Shown: positions 28,363 to 37,789 of the stretch, piece by piece
Position numbering within the stretch: position 1 is the stretch's first letter
Layout: every line of letters starts with the position of its first letter
Assembly: GCA_027489955.1 (NCBI GenBank)
Contig: JAIXYZ010000013.1
Span: forward strand, 1,054,001-1,118,000
Reading direction: 5' to 3'
Length of the DNA: 64,000 nt
Source of the DNA: Hyphomicrobiales bacterium
Lineage (GTDB): Bacteria; Pseudomonadota; Alphaproteobacteria; Rhizobiales; Beijerinckiaceae
Program-made: the position numbers and the translations under genes
The notes under the pieces: generated by a model
Seen by the model: the letters and a program-made list of their open reading frames with translations, nothing else
The model's database searches: none
Told to the model about the DNA's origin: nothing

Positions 28363-30618
28363 ATGTCGCACGGGGGGCGCGAGGGACGGGTGCGGGCGGC
28401 CGCCTGGGCGGGGCCGGCCGGCATGTCTGCGTCCGTCGATCCGGCCGCACGCCTGGCCCGCTGGCGGGATGCTGTTGCCGCCGCATGCGACACTGAGCTG
28501 GAGCGACGAACCCCGTTCCTCTGGCTCCCCGTGGCGTTCGGAACTGGCATCTGCGCCTATTTCGCGGCCGACAGCGAACCCTCGGCATCCTATGCCGCCG
28601 CTCTGGCCACCCTGTTCGGCATCCTGGCCTTTCTCGCGCGGCGCGGGCCCTGGCGTTTCGCCGTCCTGATCGGATTTGCGACGCTGTTCGCCGGCTTTGC
28701 GGCGGCAGCCTTTCGCACGGCGGACAGCGCGGCTCCAGTCGTCGACCGCCTGCGCATCCTGCCCGTCACCGGGTTCGTGGAGAGCGTGGAGCGGCGCGGC
28801 GCCGGGCAGCGTCTCGTCATCGCCGTGGAAACGCTCGGCACCCTCGCGCCTCAGGACCGGCCGCTGCGCATCCGCGTCACGTCCCGCGAGACGGGCGCGA
28901 CGCCGGGCCAGTTCGTGCGCGCCAGCGTGCGCCTGCTGCCGCCGCCGGAGCCGGCACGCCCGGGCGGCTACGACTTCGCGCGGGAATCGTTCTTCCGGCA
29001 GATCGGCGCGGTCGGGTCCGTTTCGGGCCGCATCGAGCGCATCGATCCGCCCTGGCCGCCCGATGCGCGCCTGGCCCTGGCGGCCTGGATCGACCGTGGG
29101 CGCAACGCGCTGACCGAGCGCATCGCGGGCGCCTTCGGGGGACAGGCGGGCGCCGTCGCCGCCGCCCTGGTGACGGGCAAGAGGGGGCTCATCGACGAGG
29201 ACACCAACGAGGCGCTGCGCGCGGCCGGGATTTACCACATCGTCTCGATCTCGGGGCTGCACATGGTGCTGGCGGCAGGGGCAATCTTCTGGACGCTCCG
29301 GGCCACCATGGCTCTCTCCGCCACGGCGGCCCTGCGCTGGCCGGTCAAGAAGATCGCGGCCCTCGGCGCCATGGCGGGCGCCACGGCCTATTGCGTCTTC
29401 TCGGGCGGGGACGTCGCGACCGAGCGTTCGCTGATCATGACGCTGGTCATGCTTGGTGCGATCCTGGTCGACAGGCCGGCGCTCAGCCTGCGCAACCTCG
29501 CGCTCGCGGCGCTCATCGTGCTGGCCAGGGAACCGGAGACGCTCCTGGGGCCCAGCTTCCAGATGTCGTTCGCGGCGGTGGCCGCGCTCGTCGCCTTCGG
29601 TTCGGTCTATATCCGCGAGCGGGAAACCGATGGCCCGCCCGCCTTCGGCCTTCTCGGCCGCGTCGCGCGGGCCAGCCGCGGCGCCGCCGTCGCGCTGCTG
29701 GCGACGACCGTGCTGGCGACGATCGCCACCGCGCCTTTCGGCCTCTATCACTTCCAGACGCTCAACCCGTTCGGCCTGGCGGGAAACGCTCTGGCGCTGC
29801 CCTTCGTGTCCCTCATCGTCATGCCCTGCGCCGTGGCCGGCGCGTTTCTTCACCCGCTTGGCCTCGATGCGCCGGTCTGGTGGCTGATGGGGCAGGGGGT
29901 GGAGATCGTCCTGGCGATCGCGGCCGGCATCCAGGACTGGCCGGGCGCGCGATCCACGGTGCCCGCCTTCGGCACGGGCGCGCTCGCCGCGCTCGCCCTC
30001 GCACTCATGCTCGCGACGCTGCTGACGACGCGGCTGCGCTGGCTGGCGCTCGTGCCCATGACGGTCGGCCTCGCCGCGGCCGCGCAACCGCAGCGCCCGC
30101 TCGTCCTCGTGGACCGGGAGGCCGCGGGCGCGGCCATAAGGGGACCGTCGGGCCGCCTCGTCATGGTGGGGCGGCCATCCGCCTTCGTGAAGGCGCAATG
30201 GCTCGCGGCGGACGGCGACAACCGCCTGCCGGACGACGACACGCTGGCGGACGGTGCCGCCTGCGACGCCCAGGGCTGCGTCGTACGCCTTCCTGACGGC
30301 CGGGCCGTTTCCTACCTCACGGACATCGCAGCCCTCGACACGGATTGCAGGCGCGCGGCCATCGTGATCGTGCGGGCGCGCGCACCGTCATCCTGCGACG
30401 CGGCGCTCACGATCTCCCGCGACAGCCTGGCGCGAACCGGCGCCGTCGCCATCCGCGGACGGGTGGGTGCGTTCGTCGTGGAGGGCGCCCGCGACGGCAG
30501 CGCCGGCCGCCCCTGGGCCAGGCGGGCAGAAAGCCGCCAGCCGCCGGCGGCTGTGCCGGCGACGCGTCGCCAAATGCCGGACCCGGACACTTCCGAGACC
30601 GGCGAGCCGGATCAGTAG
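28363..30618 (+). CDS. comEC: ComEC/Rec2-type competence membrane protein
   Basis: A 751-residue polytopic inner-membrane protein of the family that carries single-stranded DNA across the membrane in natural transformation. There is an N-terminal hydrophobic part, an OB-like DUF4131 domain (about 120-240: [24 protein letters not shown]), then the competence domain with [20 protein letters not shown] and [17 protein letters not shown]. After about residue 560 a soluble tail lacks a recognisable metal-binding HxHxDH, so the metallo-beta-lactamase part of Bacillus ComEC is absent or degenerate. The 3' end overlaps lexA by 7 bases, tail to tail. Confidence 0.88.
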   Translation: MSHGGREGRVRAAAWAGPAGMSASVDPAARLARWRDAVAAACDTELERRTPFLWLPVAFGTGICAYFAADSEPSASYAAALATLFGILAFLARRGPWRFAVLIGFATLFAGFAAAAFRTADSAAPVVDRLRILPVTGFVESVERRGAGQRLVIAVETLGTLAPQDRPLRIRVTSRETGATPGQFVRASVRLLPPPEPARPGGYDFARESFFRQIGAVGSVSGRIERIDPPWPPDARLALAAWIDRGRNALTERIAGAFGGQAGAVAAALVTGKRGLIDEDTNEALRAAGIYHIVSISGLHMVLAAGAIFWTLRATMALSATAALRWPVKKIAALGAMAGATAYCVFSGGDVATERSLIMTLVMLGAILVDRPALSLRNLALAALIVLAREPETLLGPSFQMSFAAVAALVAFGSVYIRERETDGPPAFGLLGRVARASRGAAVALLATTVLATIATAPFGLYHFQTLNPFGLAGNALALPFVSLIVMPCAVAGAFLHPLGLDAPVWWLMGQGVEIVLAIAAGIQDWPGARSTVPAFGTGALAALALALMLATLLTTRLRWLALVPMTVGLAAAAQPQRPLVLVDREAAGAAIRGPSGRLVMVGRPSAFVKAQWLAADGDNRLPDDDTLADGAACDAQGCVVRLPDGRAVSYLTDIAALDTDCRRAAIVIVRARAPSSCDAALTISRDSLARTGAVAIRGRVGAFVVEGARDGSAGRPWARRAESRQPPAAVPATRRQMPDPDTSETGEPDQ

Positions 30619-31313
30619 CGGCGGACGAGACCGATCAGCCGACCCTGGATCTTCACCCGGTCCGGGCCGAGCACGCGCGTCTCGTAGGCGGGGTTGGCGG
30701 CCTCAAGGGCGATGGACGAGCCGCGCTTGCGCAGCCGCTTGAGCGTGGCCTCCTCCTCGTCGATCAGGGCAACGATGATGTCGCCCGTGTTGGCGACATC
30801 CTGCCGCCGGATGACGACCGTGTCCCCGTCGAGAATTCCGGCCTCGACCATGGAATCGCCCTTCACCTCCAGCGCGTAATGTTCGCCACCCGCCAGCATG
30901 TCGGCGGGCATGGTGATGGTGTGGCTCACGTCCTGAATCGCGGAGATCGGCGTACCGGCGGCGATCCGGCCCATTACGGGTATGGCGATGCTGCCGCGAT
31001 CCTCGCGCGATTCCCGCGCCGGGATCCGCCCGGCCAGGCCGCCTTCCACCACGCTCGGGTTGAAGCGCGCGCGCTGCGGCTGCGGCGCCTTGGGCGCGAT
31101 CTCGGGCATGCGGATCACCTCGATCGCCCGCGCCCGGTTGGGCAGGCGGCGGATGAAGCCGCGCTCCTCGAGCGCCATGATGAGGCGGTGGATGCCGGAC
31201 TTGGACTTCAGGTCCAGCGCATCCTTCATCTCGTCGAAGGAGGGCGGCACGCCGGCTTCCGCCAGCCGCTCGCCGATGAAACGCAGAAGCTCGTGTTGCT
31301 TGCGGGTGAGCAT
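30612..31313 (-). CDS. lexA: SOS repressor LexA
   Basis: A 233-residue repressor of the DNA-damage response. The N-terminal winged helix is [17 protein letters not shown] to LPNRARA. The RecA-stimulated self-cleavage site is Ala119-Gly120 (GRIAAGTP), and the catalytic dyad is Ser154 (KGDSMVEAG) and Lys192 (EATLKRL). The ATG at 31313 matches the family start; a longer frame to 31346 would run into the operator. It is the last gene of the trpG-trpD-trpC-moaC-moeA run, but has its own LexA boxes in the 78-base gap after moeA. Confidence 0.97.
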   Translation of the reverse strand: MLTRKQHELLRFIGERLAEAGVPPSFDEMKDALDLKSKSGIHRLIMALEERGFIRRLPNRARAIEVIRMPEIAPKAPQPQRARFNPSVVEGGLAGRIPARESREDRGSIAIPVMGRIAAGTPISAIQDVSHTITMPADMLAGGEHYALEVKGDSMVEAGILDGDTVVIRRQDVANTGDIIVALIDEEEATLKRLRKRGSSIALEAANPAYETRVLGPDRVKIQGRLIGLVRRY

Positions 31314-31340
31314 GGGGCAGGGGCCCTCCGGCCGAATCTG

Positions 31341-31355
31341 AAACAAATCACGAAC
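31341..31355 (-). promoter_or_regulatory. LexA operator 1 of lexA (AAAC-N7-GAAC)
   Basis: Plus-strand AAACAAATCACGAAC matches GAAC-N7-GAAC except for the first base. The flanks are nearly identical to the box at 6843-6857. It ends 27 bases before the lexA ATG, the same distance as at the 6885 gene. It would give autorepression. Confidence 0.75.
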
Positions 31356-31364
31356 ATCGTATCC

Positions 31365-31379
31365 GTTCCCGTTGCGTTC
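31365..31379 (-). promoter_or_regulatory. LexA operator 2 of lexA (perfect GAAC-N7-GAAC on the minus strand)
   Basis: Plus-strand GTTCCCGTTGCGTTC reads GAACGCAACGGGAAC on the lexA strand. This is a perfect direct repeat, 9 bases upstream of operator 1 and just downstream of the moeA stop. Two operators suggest tight or cooperative autorepression. Confidence 0.75.
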
Positions 31380-31391
31380 CGCAACGGACTT

Positions 31392-32621
31392 TCAGCGGAT
31401 GCGCAGGATGCGGCAGGAGGAGCCGGCGCTGCGCGGCGGATCGCCGGCATCGCGCACGATGAGCGCGCCGGAGGCCGCGAGCGTGGACAGCATGGCGCTG
31501 TCCTGGATGCGGTGGGGCGTCGCGACCGGCAATCCCTCCCGGCTGGTCTCCAGCCGGGCACGGACGAAATCCTGCCTGTCGCCGTTGGCGGGAAGGTCGG
31601 CCCCGAGGACAGCCTCCTGCGTCCGGTCGGCCCCGGCCTGCGGATCGCCCTGCATGGCCCGCAGGAGCGGGGCGAGGAAGACCAGCGCGCAAACGGCGGA
31701 GGAGACCGGGTTTCCCGGCAGGCCGAGGATTGCGATCCCGCCCCAGCGCCCATGGATCAGCGGCTTGCCCGGCCGCATGGCGATGCGCCAGAAGCCGAGC
31801 TCGAACCCGAGGGCCGCCAGCGCGTCCTTGACGAGGTCGTGGTCGCCGACGGAGGCGCCGCCGAGGGTGACGATGACATCCGCTCCGAGCGCGCGGGCGC
31901 GCTCCATGCGCCCGGCGATCTCGGCCGTGTCGTCCGGCGCGATGCCGAGATCGAGCACGTCCGCGCCGGCGTCGCGGGCGATGCCGGCCACCAGCACGGA
32001 GTTCGAGGCCACGATCTGGTCGGGACCGGGCACCGTGCCCGGCGGGACCAGCTCGTCTCCGGTCGCCAGGATCGCGACGAGCGGCCGGGCGGCGACGGGC
32101 ACGGCAGCATGTCCCATCGCGCCGGCAAGCGAGAGGTCGAACCCGTCGAGCCGCCGTCCCGCGTCGAGGAGCACGTCGCCTTCGGAGAAGTCGAGGCCGG
32201 CGCGGCGGATGGAAAATCCCTGCTGCACCGGCACCGTCGCGCGGATGGCATCGCCCGTGCGGACCGCATGCTCCTGGATGAGGATCGCGTCCGCCCCCTC
32301 GGGCACGGGCGCGCCGGTGAAGATGCGGACCGCCTGACCTGGCCTGACAGTGCCGCCGAAGCGGCGGCCCGCGGCGCTTTCGCCGATGACCGCGAGCGGG
32401 CGCGCCGGGTCCAGCGTGTCGGCTGCGATGACCGCGTAGCCGTCCATGGCCGAGGCGGGGAAGGGGGGCTGGGTCCGCATGGCCGAAAGCCCGCTCGCCA
32501 GCGTTCGGCCGAAGGCCTGGTCCAGCGCCACGGTCTGCGCCCGCATGCGCCGTGCGCCGGAAAGGATCGCGGCCAGCGCATCCGCCACCGAGAGAAGCCC
32601 CGCCGCCGACGGGCCGCTCAT
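31392..32621 (-). CDS. moeA: Molybdopterin molybdenumtransferase MoeA
   Basis: A 409-residue enzyme that inserts molybdate into adenylated molybdopterin. It has [75 protein letters not shown] and [11 protein letters not shown], with [10 protein letters not shown] near the end of the central domain. It overlaps moaC by 4 bases (ATGA). Together with moaC it implies molybdoenzymes in this organism. Confidence 0.96.
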   Translation of the reverse strand: MSGPSAAGLLSVADALAAILSGARRMRAQTVALDQAFGRTLASGLSAMRTQPPFPASAMDGYAVIAADTLDPARPLAVIGESAAGRRFGGTVRPGQAVRIFTGAPVPEGADAILIQEHAVRTGDAIRATVPVQQGFSIRRAGLDFSEGDVLLDAGRRLDGFDLSLAGAMGHAAVPVAARPLVAILATGDELVPPGTVPGPDQIVASNSVLVAGIARDAGADVLDLGIAPDDTAEIAGRMERARALGADVIVTLGGASVGDHDLVKDALAALGFELGFWRIAMRPGKPLIHGRWGGIAILGLPGNPVSSAVCALVFLAPLLRAMQGDPQAGADRTQEAVLGADLPANGDRQDFVRARLETSREGLPVATPHRIQDSAMLSTLAASGALIVRDAGDPPRSAGSSCRILRIR

Positions 32622-33097
32622 CCCTCAGCCTTCCAGTCGCCGGATGCGCCGCCGCTCTTCTCCAGCAGGCGGATGGCCTCGATGCGCATGCCGCGGTCGG
32701 CCGCCTTCACCATGTCGTAGACGGTAAGGCATGCGACGCTGACCGCCGTGAGCGCCTCCATTTCGACGCCCGTCCGTCCGGTCACGCGCACCCGCGCCGT
32801 GAAACGGATGCCGGGCAGCGCGTCGTCGAGCACCGCCTCGATCTTCACGCTCGCCAGCGGCAGCGGATGGCACAGGGGAATGAGGTCGGCGGTCCGCTTC
32901 GCGGCCATGATCCCCGCCAGGCGCGCGGTGCCGACCACGTCGCCCTTCCTGGCGTCGCCGCGGCGCACCAGGTCGAGGGTCGCCGGCGCCATGACCACGT
33001 GCCCTGCAGCGATGGCGACGCGGTCGGTGACGGCCTTGTCGCCCACATCGACCATGTCGGCGGCGCCGCTCTCGTCGATATGGGTGAGCTTGGCCAT
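32618..33097 (-). CDS. moaC: Cyclic pyranopterin monophosphate synthase MoaC
   Basis: A 159-residue early enzyme of molybdenum cofactor synthesis. It starts [34 protein letters not shown] and [20 protein letters not shown] are the active-site segments, the second carrying the Asp and Lys that correspond to D128 and K131 of E. coli MoaC. It overlaps trpC by one base and moeA by four. Confidence 0.96.
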   Translation of the reverse strand: MAKLTHIDESGAADMVDVGDKAVTDRVAIAAGHVVMAPATLDLVRRGDARKGDVVGTARLAGIMAAKRTADLIPLCHPLPLASVKIEAVLDDALPGIRFTARVRVTGRTGVEMEALTAVSVACLTVYDMVKAADRGMRIEAIRLLEKSGGASGDWKAEG

Positions 33098-33903
33098 CAG
33101 GCCGCCGGCCGTTCTTGCGCGAGCAGGGCGCGGGTCGCGGCTGTGACGTCCCGCTGACGCATCAGGCTTTCGCCGACCAGGAGCGTCCTGATGCCGGTCG
33201 CGGCCAGACGGCTCACGTCCGCGGGCGTGAAGATGCCGCTCTCGCCCACCACGATCCGGTCTGCCGGGATGCGGGGGGCCAGGCGTTCCGCCACCTCGAG
33301 CGAGACCTCGAAGGTCTTGAGGTTGCGGTTGTTGATGCCGATCAGCCGGGACGGCAGCGCCAGCGCGCGGTCCAGCTCCGCCTCGTCATGCACCTCCACC
33401 AGCACGTCCATGCCGAGCGCACGGGCGGTCTCGTCGAGGGCGCGCGCTTCCGCGTCGGTCACGGAGGCCATGATGATGAGGATGCAATCGGCTCCCCACG
33501 CCCGCGCCTCGTAGACCTGGTAAGGCTCGTAGAGGAAGTCCTTGCGCAAGGCGGGCAGCGAGCAGGCCTGCCGCGCCGCATCGAGGAATTCGGGACGTCC
33601 CTGGAAGGACGGCGCGTCGGTGAGCACCGACAGGCAGGCAGCGCCGCCATCCTCGTAGGCGCGCGCCAGCGCCGGGGGATCGAAATCCTCCCGGATCAGG
33701 CCCTTGGACGGGCTCGCCTTCTTGATCTCGGCGATGAGCGCGGTCCGGCCGGCGGACAGCTTGCGTTCGATCGCGGCGAGAAAGCCCCGCGGCGCGGGCT
33801 GGGCCGCCGCGCGGCGCTCGATCTCCGCCTGCGGCACGGCCGCCCGGGCGGCGGCGATCTCCCGGCGCTTGTAGTCACCGATGCGGGCGAGGATGTCGTT
33901 CAT
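33097..33903 (-). CDS. trpC: Indole-3-glycerol phosphate synthase
   Basis: A 268-residue TIM-barrel enzyme, fourth step of tryptophan synthesis. [17 protein letters not shown] and [22 protein letters not shown] are present, along with [30 protein letters not shown] and [12 protein letters not shown]. It is monofunctional (no fused TrpF). The start is preceded by GGGAC; the trpD stop is 16 bases upstream. Confidence 0.96.
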   Translation of the reverse strand: MNDILARIGDYKRREIAAARAAVPQAEIERRAAAQPAPRGFLAAIERKLSAGRTALIAEIKKASPSKGLIREDFDPPALARAYEDGGAACLSVLTDAPSFQGRPEFLDAARQACSLPALRKDFLYEPYQVYEARAWGADCILIIMASVTDAEARALDETARALGMDVLVEVHDEAELDRALALPSRLIGINNRNLKTFEVSLEVAERLAPRIPADRIVVGESGIFTPADVSRLAATGIRTLLVGESLMRQRDVTAATRALLAQERPAA

Positions 33904-33919
33904 GTCTGTCCCGGTCCCT

Positions 33920-34933
33920 TCAGGCGTTCGAGACGGCGACGAGCCGGTCCAGCACGGCGGCGGCGCGGCCGTCGGCGATCGCCGCGGCGGCCTGGTCCGC
34001 GCCGTCCTTCAGCGTCGAAGCCCGCCCGGCCACCAGCAGGGCGGCGGCGGCGTTGAGGATCGCGATGTCCCGATAGGCGGTCCGCGCTCCCGCCAGCACG
34101 GCCCGCAGCGCCTGCGCGTTGTGCGCGGCGTCGCCGCCCTTGATGTCGGCGAGGGTGGCAAGAGGCAGTCCGGCCTCGGTTGGCTCCACCGTGAAGAGCC
34201 GGATCTCGCCGTCCTTCAGTTCGGCCACGCGGCTCGGCCCCGTGGTGGACAATTCATCCAGCCCGTCGGCGCCGTGGACGACCCAGGCCCGGGTGCTGCC
34301 CAGCGTCCTGAGCGCGTTGGCGACCGGCTCCAGCCATTGGGCCGAAAACAGGCCGACGACCTGTCGCTTCACGCCCGCCGGATTGGTCAGCGGGCCGATC
34401 ATGTTGAAGATCGTGCGCGTGCCGAGCTCCACGCGCACCGGCGCCACGTGGCGCATGGAGGCATGGTGCGCGGGCGCGAACATGAAGCCGATCCCGGCTT
34501 CGCGGATGCAGGCCGAGATGGTCTCCGGCGCGATGCCGACCTTGACGCCGAGGGCCGTCAGCACGTCGGCCGCGCCCGACAGCGAGGTCGCGGCACGGTT
34601 GCCGTGCTTGGCGACCGGCACGCCGCAGGCCGCCGTCAGGATGCCGGCCAGGGTGGAGACGTTGTAGGAGCCGGAATGGTCGCCGCCGGTGCCGACGATG
34701 TCGATCGCATCGGCGGGCGCCTCCACGCGCACCATGCGGGCGCGCATGGCGTCGATCGCCCCCGAAATCTCGTCGATGGTCTCGCCCTTGACGCGCAGCG
34801 CCATCAGGAAGGCCCCGGCCTGCGCGGGTGTGACCTCGCCGGACAGCAGCGTGTCGAAGGCTTCCCGGGCCTCATCCCGCGTCAGGGAGGCGCCGCCCGA
34901 AAGCGTGACCAGGAATGGCTTGAACGCGTCCAT
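33920..34933 (-). CDS. trpD: Anthranilate phosphoribosyltransferase
   Basis: A 337-residue enzyme that joins anthranilate to PRPP. The PRPP/metal loop [17 protein letters not shown], then [39 protein letters not shown] and the GPLTNPAG turn are all visible. It is 9 bases from trpG. There is no fusion to the glutamine amidotransferase, unlike in enterobacteria. Confidence 0.96.
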   Translation of the reverse strand: MDAFKPFLVTLSGGASLTRDEAREAFDTLLSGEVTPAQAGAFLMALRVKGETIDEISGAIDAMRARMVRVEAPADAIDIVGTGGDHSGSYNVSTLAGILTAACGVPVAKHGNRAATSLSGAADVLTALGVKVGIAPETISACIREAGIGFMFAPAHHASMRHVAPVRVELGTRTIFNMIGPLTNPAGVKRQVVGLFSAQWLEPVANALRTLGSTRAWVVHGADGLDELSTTGPSRVAELKDGEIRLFTVEPTEAGLPLATLADIKGGDAAHNAQALRAVLAGARTAYRDIAILNAAAALLVAGRASTLKDGADQAAAAIADGRAAAVLDRLVAVSNA

Positions 34934-34942
34934 CCTCGCGCC

Positions 34943-35548
34943 TCAGGCCGCCGCGCGCCGGCGGGCATTCCAGTCCCGGGCCATGTCGAGGAAATTGCGC
35001 AGGATCGTGCCGCCGTGCTCGGACTTGATGCTTTCCGGATGGAACTGGACGCCATGGACCGGATGCTCGCGATGCGAGGCGGCCATGATGAGGCCGTCCT
35101 GCGTCTCCGCGCCGATCTCCAGAAGCGGCGGACAGCTTGCGCGCTCGATCACCAGCGAGTGGTACCGCGTGGCGGCGAACGGCCCGTTGACGCCCCGGAA
35201 CAGCCCGCGCCCGTTATGGCTGACCTGCGACACCTTACCATGCATCGGCAGCGGGGCGCGCACGACCGCGCCGCCATAGCTCTGCCCGATCGTCTGCAAC
35301 CCGAGGCAGACGCCGAATGTGGGGATCACAGGCCCCGCGCGGCGCACGAGCTCGAGGCAGATGCCCGCCTCATTGGGCGTGCAGGGGCCGGGCGACAGAA
35401 GCACCGCATCGGGAGCCGAGGCCAGGACATCGTCCACGCTGATGGCATCGTTGCGATGAACCTCCACGTCGACACCCAGCCCGCCCACCAGGTGGACGAG
35501 ATTCCAGGTGAAGGAATCATAGTTGTCGATGAGGAGGACGCGGGCCAT
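34943..35548 (-). CDS. trpG: Anthranilate synthase component II (glutamine amidotransferase)
   Basis: A 201-residue class I amidotransferase that supplies ammonia to TrpE. The nucleophile is Cys81 in TFGVCLGLQ; HGVQFHPES supplies the His and Glu of the triad. It starts MARVLLIDNYDSFTWNLVHL. No trpE lies in the window, so the large subunit must be encoded elsewhere. It heads the trpG-trpD-trpC-moaC-moeA(-lexA) run; its promoter should lie in the 206-base gap shared with the divergent TadG-like gene. Confidence 0.95.
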   Translation of the reverse strand: MARVLLIDNYDSFTWNLVHLVGGLGVDVEVHRNDAISVDDVLASAPDAVLLSPGPCTPNEAGICLELVRRAGPVIPTFGVCLGLQTIGQSYGGAVVRAPLPMHGKVSQVSHNGRGLFRGVNGPFAATRYHSLVIERASCPPLLEIGAETQDGLIMAASHREHPVHGVQFHPESIKSEHGGTILRNFLDMARDWNARRRAAA

Positions 35549-35754
35549 GGCGGTTCCGGTTGCGAGAGCGGGATTTGCCCCGATCAGGCCTTGCAGGTCA
35601 AGGGAACGCCGCCTGTGCGGCCGGGTCGGCGGGCTGCCGACCGCACCGGCCCGGTTAACCGCGGGTTGCGCGACTTTGCGGAAAATTTGCCGGACCCTTT
35701 AAAGGTCCCGAAATCGGTCTTCGCTAAGGTAACCGCGGATCCTGGAAGGATTGG

Positions 35755-37722
35755 GTGGGTATCGTGAGCAATCTGAAGACCGTCTCCGCGCGTTTCGCGC
35801 AGGACCGCAACGGCGCGTCCGCCGTGATGTTCGCCGTCGCGCTCGTGCCGGTGCTGGGGCTCGCCGGCGCCGCGCTCGACTATTCCCGCAGCGCCTCGCT
35901 GCGGTCCCACCTGATCGCAGCCGTGGACGCCACCGCCCTGACGGCGGGCCGCGAAAACGCGCAAGGCGCGGTCAAGCGCGACGAGATCGCCCGCAAGGTC
36001 TTCGACGCGCACATGGCGGGATACCCGAACATCAACAACATCAAGCTGACGATCACAGAGCGCTCGGGCGTCATCCGCGTCACGGCGGAAGCCGAGCAGA
36101 AGAACCTGATCGCCGGCCTGCTGGGGCAGGACACGAGCAAGGTCGCCGTGGGCGCCGAAGTCGGCATCAACGATTCCGAGGTCGAGATCGCTCTGGTGCT
36201 CGACAATACCGGCTCGATGAAGAACGACATGGGCAACCTGAAGAAGGCGGCCCGCAAGTTCGTCGATATCGTCTTCCGGTTCGGGGACAACAACAACACC
36301 GTGCGCATGTCGATCGTGCCGTTCAACGCATCGGTCAATGTCGGCGTGCAGAACCTGCCGGTGTCCATGGTGGACACGCGCGGCGAGTCCTACTGGCACA
36401 TGCGCCGGTTCAGGAACCAGCAGATCTCGCAGTTCACGGACTGCTCGACGCTGCCCAAGCCGCCGGTCGCGTCCAATCCCGGAAACGGAAACGGCAACGG
36501 CAATAACGGGAACGGCAACGGCAACACCCCAACCCCGACCCCGACCCCGACCCCGGTCGTGAACCCGCCCGCGCCCACGCCGCCGGCCCCCACGCCGCCG
36601 CCGCCCGCCAATCCGCGCGGCTCGGACCGCGCCGATGTCGGCTCGGCTCTCGGCGTCTTCGCCGCGATCGCGCAGGAGCTTTTCGGCGTCAAGGCGGCCC
36701 ATGCCGACGTCACGCCCAACACCCGCGCGCCGTTCTCCGGCCCGATGGTCAGCACGCCCTCCAGCACGCACAAGCCGTTTTCGGCGCAGCTGCCCGACGG
36801 CTTCCAGTTCGGTTCGCCCTGCGCCCTGAAGAACCCGAAGGTCATCAGCCATTACGACCTGTTCGGCCGCATCCCCAACACCAAGTGGAAGGGCTGCGTG
36901 GAGGCTCGCCCCGAGCCTTACGACGTCACCGACGACGCGCCGGTTCCCGGCACGCCCAACAGCCTGTTCGTGCCGTATTTCTGGCCGGACGAGCCGGGCG
37001 ACATCACCAACAACGGCAAGAAGTACGTGAATTCGTACCTGTCCGATGCGGGCACGCTGCCGGCCGGCTGGCGGGCGCCCTCCGGCGACAGCCAGAACTT
37101 CTTCAACCTGTTCAAGTATAACGGCCTCAATCCCTCGCGGATCGAGGAGAGCGGCCCGACGACGACCGGCCCCAACGCCGCGTGCCCGGACGAGCTCGTG
37201 CGGCTGACCTCCGACACCAAGCGCCTGTATGACCGGATCGACACGCTGAAGCACTGGTTCGGCGGTGGCACGATCATTTCCGAGGGCGTGATGTGGGGCT
37301 GGCGCACGCTCTCGCCCAAGGCGCCGTTCTCCGACGGCCGCACCGGCGCGAAGGTCAAGAAGTATATGGTCGTCATGTCCGACGGCGCCCAGACGATCGA
37401 GCTGAACAACCGCAACGGCGTCACGATGTCGGACTACAGCGCCTACGGCTACCTCAAGGGCGGACGCTTCCCCAAGGAGGACTTCGCCGTCGCCGAGGAC
37501 TACCTGGACAAGCGCGCCGCCCTGGCCTGCCAGAATGCCAAGAAGGCCGGCATCCGGGTCTTCACCGTGCTCTTCCGCGAGAACAGCAACTACGCCAAGG
37601 ACCTGATGCGCGCCTGCGCCACCCGGCCCGAGGACATGTACATGGCCGACAACCCGGCCGAGCTGGAACGCGCCTTTGAGGATATCGGCGGCGTCATCGC
37701 CCAGCTACGCCTGATGAAGTGA
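35755..37722 (+). CDS. TadG-like pilus-assembly protein with von Willebrand A domain
   Basis: A 655-residue protein anchored by one N-terminal helix (about 22-43, AVMFAVALVPVLGLAGAALDYS) preceded by RNGASA, the TadE/TadG-like start. A von Willebrand A domain begins near 143, with the metal-site variant DNTGSM at 150-155; its later part (VVMSDGAQT) lies near 540. Between them sits a low-complexity Gly/Asn and Thr/Pro segment (about 243-295). The family is linked to Flp/Tad pili or cell-surface adhesion, but no other tad gene is near. The GTG at 35755 has GGAAGGA 4 bases before it; a GTG at 35764 is an alternative. A terminator follows. Confidence 0.82.
   Translation: MGIVSNLKTVSARFAQDRNGASAVMFAVALVPVLGLAGAALDYSRSASLRSHLIAAVDATALTAGRENAQGAVKRDEIARKVFDAHMAGYPNINNIKLTITERSGVIRVTAEAEQKNLIAGLLGQDTSKVAVGAEVGINDSEVEIALVLDNTGSMKNDMGNLKKAARKFVDIVFRFGDNNNTVRMSIVPFNASVNVGVQNLPVSMVDTRGESYWHMRRFRNQQISQFTDCSTLPKPPVASNPGNGNGNGNNGNGNGNTPTPTPTPTPVVNPPAPTPPAPTPPPPANPRGSDRADVGSALGVFAAIAQELFGVKAAHADVTPNTRAPFSGPMVSTPSSTHKPFSAQLPDGFQFGSPCALKNPKVISHYDLFGRIPNTKWKGCVEARPEPYDVTDDAPVPGTPNSLFVPYFWPDEPGDITNNGKKYVNSYLSDAGTLPAGWRAPSGDSQNFFNLFKYNGLNPSRIEESGPTTTGPNAACPDELVRLTSDTKRLYDRIDTLKHWFGGGTIISEGVMWGWRTLSPKAPFSDGRTGAKVKKYMVVMSDGAQTIELNNRNGVTMSDYSAYGYLKGGRFPKEDFAVAEDYLDKRAALACQNAKKAGIRVFTVLFRENSNYAKDLMRACATRPEDMYMADNPAELERAFEDIGGVIAQLRLMK
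36481..36556 (+). repeat. In-frame low-complexity tandem repeats in the TadG-like gene
   Basis: Imperfect copies of a 6-base GGCAAC/GGAAAC unit (36481-36524, encoding Gly-Asn pairs) run straight into copies of a 6-base ACCCCG unit (36525-36556, encoding Thr-Pro pairs). Such units can change in number by slippage without breaking the frame, because each is two codons long. Confidence 0.75.
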
Positions 37723-37748
37723 CCGGCCGCACGGCGGGACGAAACGGG

Positions 37749-37776
37749 AAGGGGCGGGGCAAACCCGCCCCTTTTT
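37749..37776 (+). terminator. Rho-independent terminator of the TadG-like gene
   Basis: Stem AAGGGGCGGG / CCCGCCCCTT (37749-37758 with 37764-37773), loop GCAAA, then a run of five T at 37772-37776. It lies between the convergent TadG-like and rimO genes. Confidence 0.85.
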
Positions 37777-37789
37777 CGTGGCCCGCCCG

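Noticed and set aside
35655-35669. TTAA-N7-TTGC upstream of the TadG-like gene as a CtrA site
   Set aside because: The second half has two mismatches, so it is not distinguishable from chance.
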